A stretch of 30,618 bases of DNA from Hepatocystis sp. ex Piliocolobus tephrosceles (Eukaryota > Apicomplexa > Aconoidasida > Haemosporida > Plasmodiidae): contig CABPSV020000098.1 of assembly GCA_902459845.2 (NCBI GenBank), forward strand, positions 1 through 30,618. The letters are read 5' to 3'. The notes under the pieces are model-generated. The model had not been told where the DNA came from. It did no database searches and saw only the letters and a list, made by a program, of their open reading frames with translations. Positions 20,301 to 30,618 of this stretch are shown here, piece after piece. Each line of letters starts with the position of its first letter. The stretch's first letter is position 1. The translations under genes were made by a program, and so were the position numbers.

Positions 20301-23300
20301 GTACTATTTATGTTACTACTGACATTTGTAGGAGTACCCTTTATATTTCCACCAGTTACTTTCTTTTTTTTCATAACTATATGTACATTACCCTTAGCAG
20401 CTAATGCATCATAATTATAAACATTTTCTGTACCAAATCGTTCACCATAGTTTTTTTTTTTTTTTATAATTTTATAATTTATGTTATGAGCATTTTCCTT
20501 TGTATAATAACTATAACATCCAACATTACTATTGTTACTATTTAAACTATTATTATTACTACTACTACCGTTCCATAAACATTTAATTTTATTTTTCAAA
20601 CAATTAAAATTAAATGCAAAAGTGTCAACCACATCATTATATATAAAAAAATTTTCTGTATTATAGTACATATTTTCTTCTTTTACACATAAATTATTTT
20701 TATTTAAATAATACAAATCATTAAGTTTCACTAAATATTCAGAAATACAAGAATCTCTATGTATATCTATTCCATTTATCGATAATACAATGATACCCTC
20801 TTCATTTTCCTCACCATTGTACATATGTCCAATTTTTGTATAACGTTTAAAATAAGAACCTTTATTCCTGTTAATATGTTTTTTTATATTATTTTCAACT
20901 TTATAAAAAGGTTCAAAAATGTTAAAAAAACCTTGTATATTTGTATATTTATTTACTTTATTGTCTCGTAAAACATTAGTTTTATTTTTCATTCCTGTGA
21001 TATATTTTGCAATATAATCATTTAATAAAATGTGTTTGACGTTACTAGCTTTTTCTAGTTTACCACTTTTACCATTTTTACCATTTTTACCATTTTTATC
21101 ATTTTTACCACTTTTACCATTTTTACCATTTTTACCATTTTTACCACTTTTACCACTTTTACCAGTTGTATTTCCACCAGTCATAATACTATTATCTGTA
21201 TTCGATTTTTTATATATTACGTTGTTTTTGCTGCTACTTTTGCTTCTATTTTTACTGCTGTTTTTACGGTTATAATTACTTTTTTTTAATTTATTTTCGG
21301 AATTGTATTTTTTATATTCGTCTTTTTCATCTTTACTGTAATTCAAGTCGTCGTAATCATCACCACCATCATCCTCATCACCACCATCATCCTCATCACC
21401 ACCATCATCCTCACCACCATCATCCTCATCCTCATCTCCATCCTCATCTCCATCCTCATCTCCATAATAATCCCCATAATCAAAACTAAGCTCATAATTA
21501 TCATCATAATTATCATTATCATCCAAATCTGAATAAGAATCAGAATCAGAATTTGAATCACTATCATACTCATCCTCATCAGCATAATTATCAGCATAAT
21601 TATCAGCATAATTATCAGCATAATTATTGTCATAATTATTGTCATATTTTTTGTTACTATTGTCATACAGAACTGTATCAGTACCCATTAGGTTTGAATC
21701 ATCAACATCCCTATCTCCTCTCAATTGAATATTTTCTAATTTAACTTCTTTTCCTCCATCAAATAAAACACCTTTTTTATTTGTTTCCATTTTTGTTAAA
21801 TTTGTTGATATACATATAGCTTTATTCAAATTATTAAAAACAGAAATGTTGTCAACGTAAATTCCATTTCTTCTTAAATGTATTGGAAAATGACAATTAT
21901 AGTTATTGTACATACTTTTATTTTTACTTTCATTGTTTATGTCATAAAATGTTTTTTTAAAAATTTTTTCATAAAGTAAATTTTCTTCACTGTGTTTGTT
22001 TCCATTGTTGTGTTTGTTGCTATTGCTGTGTTTGTTGCCATTGTTGTATTTGTTGCCATTGTTGTGTTTGTTGCCATTGTTGTGTTTGTTGCCATTGTTG
22101 TCGTTGTTACCATTGTTACCATTGTTACTGTTATTTATTGTTTTTTTTTTTTGATCACTATGTATGTTACTATACTTTACGTTTTGTTTATTTATATCAA
22201 CAACATCATTGCTGGTCATTTTTTCTTCATTAGAAGTATTAAACTCATTATGAATTTGTCCCGTTTCTTTTACTAACATTTTATTTTTCGTTTTACTTTT
22301 ATCGTCTTTACCATGTTCCGTTTTATTTTCTTTCTTATTATCACCACTTACATTACCACTTACATTACCACTTACATTACCACTTACATTACCACTTACA
22401 TTACCACTTACATTACCACTTACATTACCACTTACATTACCACTAACATTACCACTCAAACATGTATAAATAGGTGCCCCTTCTTTTTCTCTTTTTATCA
22501 CTTTTAACATTTGTGTGGTGTTTTCTTCACCTATTACAGATAAATTACCGATTAAAACTTTACTTACATTTTTCTTAGATTCTAATGCATGTGTGTTATG
22601 TTCACTTGTATATTTATCCCCCTTTTCAGTTCCATAATTTATCATTAATTTATTTGTTAATTCTTCTTCTTTTTGTTCTTCATTATAAGTACAAGAGTCC
22701 ATTTTCTTTTCTATAATATTGCTTGCATTCCAAGAGTTACCATGTTCACATTTGCTTACGTTAATGTTACTGTTACTATGAATGTTTGGTACATTACTTG
22801 TTCGATTATCTGCTATATTAATACTACTGTCGGCTATATTAATACTACTACTGTCGGCTATATTAATACTACTACTGTCAGCTATATTAATACTACTACT
22901 GTCAGCTATATTAATACTACTACTGTCAGCTATATTAATACTACTACTGTCAGCTATATTAATACTACTACTACTATCGGCTACATTAATACTACTAATT
23001 TTACTACTTTCATTGTCATGTTTGACAACCCAACCAACATTAACATCACTAGCCATGTTTTTTTTTACTTTCATATATTTTTTTTTTCCTTTACTATGTA
23101 AGTTACTATCAATAACTCTTTTATTTTTTGAAAACGCTAAATTATTATTGTTATTATTTGTTAATAATGGGAAATCTGCATTAAATTTACTCATTGGTGA
23201 ATTGCTTTTTTTATTTTTTTTTTTTTTTCTATTTTTGTCTTGTTCGTCTATTTCTACTCCACTCTTTTCCACGTTTAAAATACCATTTGTATGATCTTCC

Positions 23301-26300
23301 ATTTTTAACTTTTCAACATTTAAGTTAAAAAAAGAAACTTCAAACTTGTCATACATGTTCAAACAATCTTTAGTAAGTTTAACCAAAAATAAATAATTTT
23401 GAAATGATAAATTATTACAAAATAAATAAGAGTGATATAAATCAAAAATTTTTGTTATTGTTAATTCCATCTGTTCAAAATCAGTTTCACTAATACTATC
23501 CACATTTTTATCAAGTAATGGATAAATCATAGTATATAACATTTTTATACTATTAAAAAACAAACTATATATTATATTCATTTTTTTCTCATTATTTACT
23601 AATAATAATGCATACAAAAATATGTACAATCTTATATTCTTATCAGTAGTTTTTAATAAATTTAATAATCTTTTTTCTTTTTTTAATATTGTCTCATCAT
23701 TATATAAAAATATATGCTTCCCATTTTCGTGTTGTTTTTCCAAATTTCCCTTTTTTTTGAACCTATTATTTCTTACATCTTTAAAATTGTTTTTATTATA
23801 ACATATCTTTTGAAACAAAAAAAAATATAACCTCTTTGCTATGTTATAATGATAAAAATAAATTGATGATACGTCATCCATTCTTGATAAATTATAAAAT
23901 AACTCTATCAAATAATAGTAACATAACACCATGTTATTAAAACAACTTTGTTCGTCAAGTATTAAATGCTTTACTGATAAACCAAACACTTCATTCATTT
24001 TGTTATATTTTTCCAATATATTATAGTTTAAGAATATAGCACAAAAATCTAGAAAAATATTTTTCATTTCTTTTTCGTGATTGAAAAATATCATGTTTGA
24101 CTTTGCAGTGTCGTAATTCTTCTTCATGTCAACAGTTCCCATGTCAACAGTTCCCATGTCAACAGTTCCCATGTCAACAGTTCCCATGCCAACAGTTCCC
24201 ATGCCAACAGTTCCCATGCCAACAGTTCCAATGCCAACAGTTCCCATGCCAACATTTCCAATGCCAACAGTTCCCATGCCAACATTTCCAATGCCAACAG
24301 TTCCCATGTCAACAGTTCCCGTGCCAACGTTTCCCATTTGACCATTACAATTATCAATACTGGACCTACCAATGTTTTCATCCCCATGTGCACAATTCAT
24401 ATATATACCCTTATTACCAGAATTATGCATAATCATATCATAAAAATATGAAAAAATAATATTATATATCTCTTTGTCCTTATTGCAGTTATTACCCATT
24501 TTTAACTTACAAAGTTCTTCCTTTTTTTTGATTACTACTTTATGTATTATATTTTTAAATACATTCAAACAACTCATTATCTTATGTCCTTCTAATTCAT
24601 TATATCCCATACTGACATAATTATTTTTGTTATTAAAAAAAATAAATCCATTTTTATTGTCATAACTAACACAACCAAAACCAGTCGTATTATTAATATT
24701 GCCTAAATGAAGCTTTTCCTTCAAATTTATATAAACTTCCTCACTCGAAATCAGACCAATAAAATGTTCTATTATTTTACTCATAATAACACCACTGATA
24801 AAAGATGATTCAGATAAATTATTTAATAAAACATTTCGTATAAATTTATATAAATCTTTAAAATAACAAAATAAATAGTCTAAACATTGTATAAATTCCT
24901 CATTCTTATAACAAGTAACTGATATTTTGTATAATGAAATAAACATAGACAAAGCTATAACAACACATAAATACTTAATATCATAATGTAATGTTTCTTC
25001 ATATATAATAAACACTTTGGGAATAATTATTTTTACAAGTGCTAACAAATAATGAAAATTATTTTTATAAAAATTCAATTTATGATTTTTTACACTTATA
25101 GGAAATTTATACATTACATATTGTGATGTCTCATAAGATGCTGCTACGCCCTCGTCATACTCAAAAAATAGTACAATGTCGTTAACGTTCTTTTTTTTCT
25201 TTTCTTCGTATTCATTCAGTACACAACCATCATATATACACAACGGAAGAAAGGAATATAATGTAAACAAATAATATATGACAAATACATTATTACTGTT
25301 GTTGTTACTATGGTCGTTACTGTTGTTACTGTGGTCGTTGCTGTTGCTGTTGCCGTTACCGTTGCCGTTACCATAAACGCTGTTGCTATTAGTACGCACG
25401 CCCTTATAAAAAAGACTATTAAACTTCATTAAAAATTCTGAATTACAAAAGTCTTCCAAAATGTTGGTACTATAATGTATTAATGCAGATATAATATAAA
25501 ACGTTTCAATAAATGCATATACATTTTCCTCAATCTGACACTCCGTTAACAATTTTATAATATTGTTTCTAATGTTAATACTATAAACACTTTCTACTTC
25601 TGAACTTAAACTTAAATATGTATTTTCATCATTATTTAAACTTATTATTTTTTGCAATGTATTATTATATTTTTCAAAATATTTTTTTATTTCTTCTTTA
25701 CTTATGTCATTATCATCACCACCATCACCATCATCACCACCATTACCATCACCACTACCACTATTATTTTCGTGTTTTAACGAACTACTACGTTTTATAT
25801 ATTTTTTATTCTTTACATTTTCTTCTTTTTTTTTATTATCTATACTATCATTCGAAACATCAACATTTTTGATTTTTCCACTTTCGTTATAAAACAAAGC
25901 ATCTGTATTATTATAGCCATTATCATTATTATTATTAATTTCCTTTTCCCTTTTTTCGTTACTATTCTCTTCCGTTCTTATAATTTTTGTCGATATTTCA
26001 GTGCCTATAATATGTGATCGATTTTTCATACCAACTTCTTTACTTACCTTTCTACTATTACTCTTATTCGATTGACCACTAATAGAACTGGATCTACTCA
26101 AAGCTTTTTTCTTTTTATCATCCAATTTATTCTTTTCTTTATCCTTATTCGATTTTTCCGTTATATCTACTTCGTTCTCTTCCTTTATAACATCCATCAT
26201 TGTCGTCGTCGTTTCTTTTTTTTTTTTTTTATTACTAGTACTGTCCTTTTTTTTATCCAGTACTTGTTTTGTTTCTTTATTAACATATTGTGTTTTATCC

Positions 26301-27908
26301 GATACATTTGTTACACTTTTCTTACACAAGATACCACTGTTATTAGAGATTGTAGTACCCGATGTAGTTGCACCACTTGCTTTACCTCCTCCCTTCTTTT
26401 TCTTCTTCTCTTTTTTTTTATCATCCATTAACTTACTCAAATAAGATGAAGTTTTTTTGACGTTTTTCTTTTTTAATACAAAATTTTCAAAATTTTTAAA
26501 ACTTAAAAAAACAGCCCTTTGATTATTGATTCTTGACATGTTTTCATTTTCTAATTTTATACTAATTATTTTATCTAATAATGACCTCCACATAGTACAA
26601 ATAATATTAAGTATGTGTATATAATTAAAATGTAAAAAATTAATAAATATGTTGCAATAGGGTGTGATATATTTTATAATGTGTTTATATTTTTTTATAT
26701 TATTTATCATTTGAATAATGCAATAAAATATTTTTTTTTGTATATTAACATTGTAAAAATCTATATGCATTAACATATATTTAATACTCTTTTTTTTTAA
26801 TATAAGCATAGGATATTTTTGAACTAACTTTTCAAAAATTTTTAATATAATTTCAGCCACATCTATATATTCAATATCGTTTAATTTCTTATTCAAAATT
26901 TTAACACCATTTTTATTAGCAATTATAAATTTTATAGCATGAGGGTGAATGTCCAAAATTGTATAAATACAACACGTGGCTATGTAAATTATGTTAATGT
27001 ATTTAACATCTACTGCACATACATCGTTTAAGTAGAGGTTCTCCTCTTCTAAATCACTTTCACTCGTATCACTAGATGTATTGCTGGAGCTTTCTGAAGA
27101 TGACGAAGAATAATAACTTTCGTTACCATCTTCAAATTTAAGTATAAACGATTTTTTGTTTTGTTGGTTCTTGTTTTTGTCTGCATTTGCATCTTCTTCT
27201 TTTTCTTCACTTTCTTCTTTTTCTTCACTTTCTTCTTTTTCTTCACTTTCTTCTTTTTCTTCACTTTCTTCTTTTTCTTCACTTTCTTCTTTTTCACTTT
27301 CTTCTTTTTCACTTTCTCCTTTTTCACTTTCTCCTTTTTCACTTTCTCCCTTTTCGCTTTCCTCTTCTTTTACGTCAACAGTATCAACAGTACCACTTTT
27401 GTTTTTTTTTTTTTTCTTTTTTTTCTTCTTTTTCTTTTTTTTATTTTTTTTCTTTGTTTTTTTGCTCTTACTATCACTAGAACCATCTTCTTCACTTATA
27501 TCATTTTTAACATCATATGTATATGGACCTATATGTTCTCGTATTATTTTTAAAAAATTATTTAAACTATCATCTAGTACATCCTTCATTTTTTCAGGCA
27601 CTACATTTTTATCACTTCCTCCCCAACTTTTTGAGCTTTTTTTGTAGCTGTTACTGTTATTAATACTACTACTGCTAGTAGTTTTCACATCAGCACCAGT
27701 ATAACTCAAATGGGGATTACTAATTACATGGATCAACACATTAATATATTCTTCTAATTGGCTACCAGATAACCCTCCATCAGATGACAGGTTAAGTTGT
27801 TCATAAAAGTCGTTTAATGCGGATAGCTGTAAAAAAAAATATAAAAACATAAAAATGTAGAAATATATATATATATATATATAGCTTATTAATAGCTACA
27901 ATCATAAA

Positions 27909-27957
<49 letters not shown>

Positions 27958-28248
27958 TAAACATACAAATGCATATATGTTCATATTAAACAGTGATTTA
28001 CGATGTAAGTGCTATATAACCATATGCATAAATTTTTCAAAGCATAAAAAAAAGAAAAACTGATAACAAATGGATAGACAGATAGACGGATATACGGATG
28101 AACGAACAAGCGAATGAATAAATGATCGAGCGGATGAACGAACGAACAAACATTATGCAAATTTTACCCTTTCTGATTCACCCCCATTTTTGATACTATT
28201 TATAATATATGTATATTGCGAATTTTCATAAGCTAAATATTTCCTCAT
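13420..28248 (-). CDS. UT: HECT E3 ubiquitin ligase, TRIP12/Ufd4/UPL3 class (six exons)
   Basis: Transfers ubiquitin from E2 to substrate through a catalytic Cys. Exons in transcript order: 28248-28168, 27826-14603, 14374-14214, 14028-13894, 13724-13588, 13445-13420, giving 4587 residues. All five introns are GT..AG and the frame holds across them. An in-frame TAA lies just upstream of the ATG. Residues about 300-446 resemble the ARM-like region of UPL3/TRIP12 (HPHAIKFII, IEYIDVAE, HIDFYNVNIQKK). The HECT N-lobe starts near 3360 with LDIEFFNEEGTGLGPSLEFF, the class signature, is split by about 890 residues of low complexity, and resumes with LFKYFKLLGQLCAKIL near 4307. The C-lobe has IWAFRFGF, GYTSDS, ERRMFVKFCTGTSALP and LPSVMTCTNYLKVPDY, with the active-site Cys at residue 4554 (codon 13666-13664), and ends EGQKNFSLS, like the TRIP12 tail. 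The gene name rests on remembered synteny with P. falciparum MAL7P1.19, whose variants have been linked to quinine response. Domain and class are secure; the name is less so. Confidence 0.93.
15000..17600 (-). other. low-complexity insert within the HECT N-lobe
   Basis: About 890 residues (approx. 3416-4306) separate YLFPLPYKIDL from LFKYFKLLGQLCAKIL, segments that are adjacent or nearly so in TRIP12-type HECT domains. In order the insert holds Thr/Ser/Asn-rich sequence, a Ser/Asn tract, Lys-rich runs, a long Asp/Glu/Tyr-rich acidic region (about 15950-16225), Lys/Asn sequence and a Thr/Ala/Val repeat (about 15241-15325). It stays open in the same frame with no obvious intron, so it appears to be translated. 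Confidence 0.82.
16908..17062 (-). repeat. Asn/Ser triplet tract
   Basis: About 150 bp of att/act triplets on the + strand (AAT and AGT codons on the coding strand), making a run of Asn with interspersed Ser inside the N-lobe insert of the HECT protein. Asn runs of this kind are typical of Plasmodium proteins. Confidence 0.9.
19756..20080 (-). repeat. two adjacent 18-bp repeats: NITGVN and KVESDK
   Basis: At about 19925-20080, nine or so 18-bp units (cctgttatgttgtttaca on the + strand, shifting to the ccttttatg variant) give NITGVN and then NIKGVN. At about 19756-19920, 15- to 18-bp units give KVEND, KIESDG and KVESDK. Both are in frame in the HECT protein and grade into one another. Confidence 0.9.
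21055..21170 (-). repeat. 9-bp repeat encoding GKN/GKS
   Basis: About 12 units of 9 bp (accatttttaccattttt register on the + strand), coding for GKN, GKS and KND triplets in the HECT protein, a basic Gly-rich segment right after the acidic one. Confidence 0.87.
21350..21640 (-). repeat. acidic and NYAD repeats
   Basis: Two neighbouring repeats in the HECT protein: 12-bp units (cagcataattat) giving NYAD at about 21585-21640, and Asp/Glu/Gly-rich units (DGDE, then EDDGGD) at about 21355-21475, with an Asp/Ser stretch between them. Overall a strongly acidic, disordered segment. Confidence 0.85.
21990..22130 (-). repeat. 18-bp repeat encoding GNKHNN
   Basis: About seven 18-bp units (ttgccattgttgtgtttg type on the + strand) coding for GNKHNN, GNKYNN and SNKHNN, flanked by Gly/Asn sequence, in the HECT protein. 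Confidence 0.88.
22342..22458 (-). repeat. 12-bp repeat encoding NVSG
   Basis: About nine perfect or near-perfect 12-bp units (ttaccacttaca on the + strand), giving a run of NVSG tetrapeptides in the HECT protein. Near-identity at DNA level suggests recent expansion. Confidence 0.92.
22799..22995 (-). repeat. 24/27-bp repeat encoding (S)SSINIAD
   Basis: About eight units of 21-27 bp (ctatattaatactactactgt plus cag or cgg on the + strand), giving the octapeptide SSSINIAD with Ser-number variants. It lies in a disordered part of the HECT protein. Confidence 0.9.
24124..24338 (-). repeat. 15-bp repeat encoding MGTV(G/D)
   Basis: About 14 tandem 15-bp units (tcaacagttcccatg, ccaacagttcccatg and the ccaatg variant on the + strand), coding for MGTVD, MGTVG and IGNVG in the HECT protein. 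The units are nearly identical. This Gly/Met/Val/Thr repeat differs from the usual Asn/Lys low complexity. Confidence 0.9.
27187..27370 (-). repeat. 18/15-bp repeat encoding Glu/Lys/Ser (SEKGE, SEEKEE)
   Basis: Tandem units, read on the minus strand as SEKGE and SEKEE (15 bp) and then SEEKEE (18 bp), near the N-terminus of the HECT protein. A poly-Lys run (about 27400-27460) precedes them in the protein, so the segment is highly charged and probably disordered. Confidence 0.88.
27827..28167 (-). other. HECT gene intron 1 with A45 tract
   Basis: A 341-base intron with a GTAAAA donor and a TTTTTACAG acceptor. It carries 45 consecutive A on the + strand (27910-27954; poly(T) in the transcript) and a degenerate gaac/gaat/gatagac simple repeat (28074-28152). 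Confidence 0.8.
28168..28248 (-). other. UT: HECT gene exon 1 (start codon)
   Basis: An 81-base exon coding for 27 residues, MRKYLAYENS through GGESER, ending AGG before a GTAAAA donor. It is phase 0 and joins the next exon at LSALNDFYEQ. An in-frame TAA four codons upstream of the ATG supports this start. A different first exon further upstream spliced to the TCAG at about 28250 cannot be fully excluded, but the sequence before it has no good pyrimidine tract. Confidence 0.75.
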
Positions 28249-28304
28249 TCTGATTATTTAAAATTACAATATCGATTGTTTATACATAATGTAGAAGTGG
28301 TATT

Positions 28305-28337
<33 letters not shown>

Positions 28338-28534
28338 CTATACGAATATATATTCTCGAATATTGTAAAAAAAGTATAATAAAAAAAAAATGAGTAAATA
28401 AATAAATTAGAAAAAAATAAGAGATAAAAAAAAAATAAAAAAAAAGAAAAAAATAAAAAATATATAATATACATAAAACTGTTATAAAACTGAAATATGT
28501 ATATCTAATGGTGAAAGGAAAAAAGTATAAAATG

Positions 28535-28573
<39 letters not shown>

Positions 28574-28850
28574 GTGCATATGTAGTAATATACACTATTT
28601 GACTTTGTTTCTGTGTGAGAAACGGTATTTATAACATTATTTTTTTTTTTTTTTTTTAAATAATATATTATGTTCAAAAACATAACATAAAAAAAATGAG
28701 ATAAAAACATGTATGCACTTAATGCTATATATGATATATATGATATATATTTTTCTATGACGATAAACAATTTCTTTATTAAAAGTAAAAATTGAATTTA
28801 TTATTTAGAAAAATAGCGCAAAATAAAATGAATTGAATATACGATATATA

Positions 28851-28882
<32 letters not shown>

Positions 28883-28944
28883 AGAAACATATACATAACA
28901 TAATTATTAAAAAGCCCTATATAGAAATAAATGCCATATGGAGG

Positions 28945-28977
<33 letters not shown>

Positions 28978-29216
28978 CAGAAAACACAAAGCAAATGAAA
29001 GTAAATAAAAATAATTGATAGTATATATTACGTACTATGCAGCATTATACACTATGTATTGCATATGCATACATGTTATAGTAAAAATGACTTTATGGTA
29101 AAAAAAAAAAAAAAAAAAAATAATAAATAAATAAATAAATAACAGCATATACATTTAGCAATAGAAATTAAGCCTTTAGTTTTTAGCGTATTATTTTGGT
29201 ATATTTTGTCAAAGAA

Positions 29217-29228
29217 GGGGGGGGGGGG
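29217..29228 (+). repeat. G12 homopolymer
   Basis: Twelve consecutive G after aaagaa and before aaaaa. Such a run is conspicuous in sequence this poor in G+C. It lies about 970 bases upstream of the HECT start codon. Confidence 0.95.
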
Positions 29229-29958
29229 AAAAATAATAAAATAATTACAAATTCTAACGCTATATAATTTAATAAGTTCAAACGATTTTATTTCTTTTTT
29301 TTTTTTTTTTTTTCTTTTCGTTCCTTAGTTCATTCGTTCATTCGTTCATTTGTTCGTTTTATTTCTTTTAAAGTTATTTTTATATCACTTTTTTTTTTGC
29401 ATTAATTTTGTAATTGTTTTTAATCTTTTAGTTTATCCTTTTTTTTTTGTTACGTTAGCACTTTTATTTTATTTGCATCTTTCTTTTTTTATTTCTTGCC
29501 ATTATCATTCCTTACTATTTATATTTATAGCATAATGATGATAAATGTATTAATTTATGTTAAGTGAATAACAAAAAAAAAAAAAAAAAACATATACATA
29601 TATAGTTATGCACAGTTGCAATATAAACAAACATAAACGCTACTGAAAGTTGCACATAAGTTTAGCGTTCATTGGAATTAGGCTTAAGTATACACTACAT
29701 ACACAACAACATAATTTATATTTACGATTGTGCACATTTATATATCTATATTACATAAGTATGTAATATATTATGTGTGTTTACGCATATGGTAAATTTG
29801 AGTCATAGTATTTAAAAACCTGTGGTTTATAGTGTAATAGTAAAAAAATTTATATACAAAAATAAAAAAATAAAAAAAAAATGGGTCATTTTTAAACAAA
29901 AATAAAACATTAAATGTTCATAATATACGGAAAACATTGCTCAATACTTTAAGCAGTT

Positions 29959-30000
<42 letters not shown>

Positions 30001-30418
30001 ATAGTTACAGTTTTTATAAAAAAAAAAATGCTTATTTTTATGTGATATTTTTAACACTTTCACTTTCTTCTATTTTGTTCATTCCTTTTTTTTTTTACAT
30101 TTTTCTTTCCTGTTTTTTTTTCTTTTTATTTGACATAAGGCAAAAAATTATAAAATGTTTTTTTTATTCATTTTTACGTTGAGTAAATTTTATCATTTCA
30201 TTCTATTATAATATATAGTCATTAGGGTATTTAAACGGGAAGTACTGAAATAAGTTGATAATTATTTTTTTTCAACTCTCATCTATGTGTTATATATAAT
30301 GAATGTATTTTTGTATACATTTTTTCTTTTTTTATGACTATTAAAATTTAACCAGTTTTACATTAAATGCCATCAAAAAAAAAATTACTTTTTTTTATTT
30401 ATGGTTGGTACATAAATT

Positions 30419-30544
30419 TATATATATATATATATACATATATATTTATTTATATATATATATTTACATATATATATACATATATATTTATTTATATATA
30501 TATACATATATATTTATCTATATATTTTTTTTTTTTAACATCCC

Positions 30545-30607
<63 letters not shown>
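30419..30607. repeat. compound TA/TTTA repeat followed by T61
   Basis: Alternating (TA)n and tttatttata segments (about 30419-30530), then 61 consecutive T (30547-30607). Exact lengths of such tracts are often unreliable in assemblies. Confidence 0.9.
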
Positions 30608-30609
<2 letters not shown>

Positions 30610-30618
30610 TTTTTTTTT

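Larger units (their letters stand above)
28249..30618. other. AT-rich non-coding region 5' of the HECT gene
   Basis: About 2.4 kb with no credible coding sequence. The short frames are Phe/Ile/Tyr strings read from poly(T) and (TA)n. It holds several (TA)n tracts (about 28306-28331, 28540-28565, 29961-29997), a run of 12 G (29217-29228), a short ttcattcg repeat (29317-29357), a compound tatata/tttatt repeat (about 30419-30530) and a run of 61 T (30547-30607). It should include the HECT promoter and 5' UTR, but I recognise no specific element. Confidence 0.72.

Noticed and set aside
15105..27647. Many + strand frames of 60-170 codons opposite the HECT coding sequence
   Set aside because: They are antisense readings of low-complexity repeats (Leu, Phe, Ser and Pro strings) with no domains, and their ends follow the repeat boundaries.
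27827..27850. ATG at 27850 as the start of the HECT protein (MFLYFFLQ...)
   Set aside because: Those eight codons read through a T-rich splice acceptor ending TTTTTACAG. An upstream 81-base exon with its own ATG, a GT donor and matching phase joins cleanly at LSALNDF.
13420..28248. HECT protein as a HUWE1/UPL1-type ligase
   Set aside because: The N-lobe start GTGLGPSLEFF, the LPSVMTC active-site context and the EGQKNFSLS end match the TRIP12/Ufd4/UPL3 class, not the HUWE1/UPL1 signature.
28303..28989. Minus-strand frames of 62-155 codons rich in Phe, Ile and Tyr upstream of the HECT gene
   Set aside because: They are composed of (TA)n and poly(T) readings, with no recognisable domain and no splice signals tying them to a gene.
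1..30618. tRNA, rRNA or other structured RNA genes
   Set aside because: I saw no G/C-rich cloverleaf-like or rRNA-like segment. The only G/C-containing intergenic blocks (1043-1067, 12779-12801) are too short and show no convincing stem.

Overview
The window looks like nuclear chromosome DNA from a malaria parasite (Plasmodium) or a close relative. By eye it is about 80% A+T, with long poly(A)/poly(T) and (TA)n tracts. Its genes are large, Asn/Lys/Asp-rich and full of low-complexity inserts, and its introns are short and AT-rich with GT..AG ends and T-rich acceptors. I cannot settle the species from sequence alone. From memory, the order PX/WD40 protein, orphan protein kinase, HECT ligase resembles P. 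falciparum chromosome 7 around PF3D7_0704400, PF3D7_0704500 (MAL7P1.18) and PF3D7_0704600 (MAL7P1.19, 'UT'). A synteny search should check this. The HECT protein predicted here (4587 aa) seems longer than I remember for the P. falciparum copy.

Layout. 1-1980: non-coding, AT-rich, with a 13-bp minisatellite and an A-rich 11-bp-type repeat. 1981-4767 (+): single-exon gene for a PX-domain plus WD40 protein with a long low-complexity tail. 4768-7019: space between two convergent gene ends, holding about 1.55 kb of T-poor A/C-rich repeat (24-bp units, then 6/12-bp units) that is open in at least three frames. 7020-10445 (-): single-exon, kinase-like protein with a degenerate ATP loop, DFD instead of DFG and an insert of about 210 residues in the activation segment. 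10446-13419: non-coding, with two minisatellites (about 20 bp and 16 bp). 13420-28248 (-): one six-exon gene for a 4587-aa HECT E3 ubiquitin ligase of the TRIP12/Ufd4/UPL3 class. I joined its exons by hand, and reading frame and family motifs agree across every junction. 28249-30618: non-coding, 5' of the HECT gene, with a G12 run and a T61 run.

How the genes fit together. The three are separate eukaryotic transcription units (+, -, -), not an operon. Expected roles are phosphoinositide membrane recognition and scaffolding (PX-WD40), signalling or pseudo-signalling (kinase-like) and ubiquitin transfer (HECT). Nothing in the sequence shows that they act in one pathway.

The least ordinary features are the insert of about 890 residues inside the HECT N-lobe, the degenerate kinase, the PX-WD40 fusion, and the multi-frame repeat between the convergent genes. 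That repeat is either a satellite or an unrecognised low-complexity gene.
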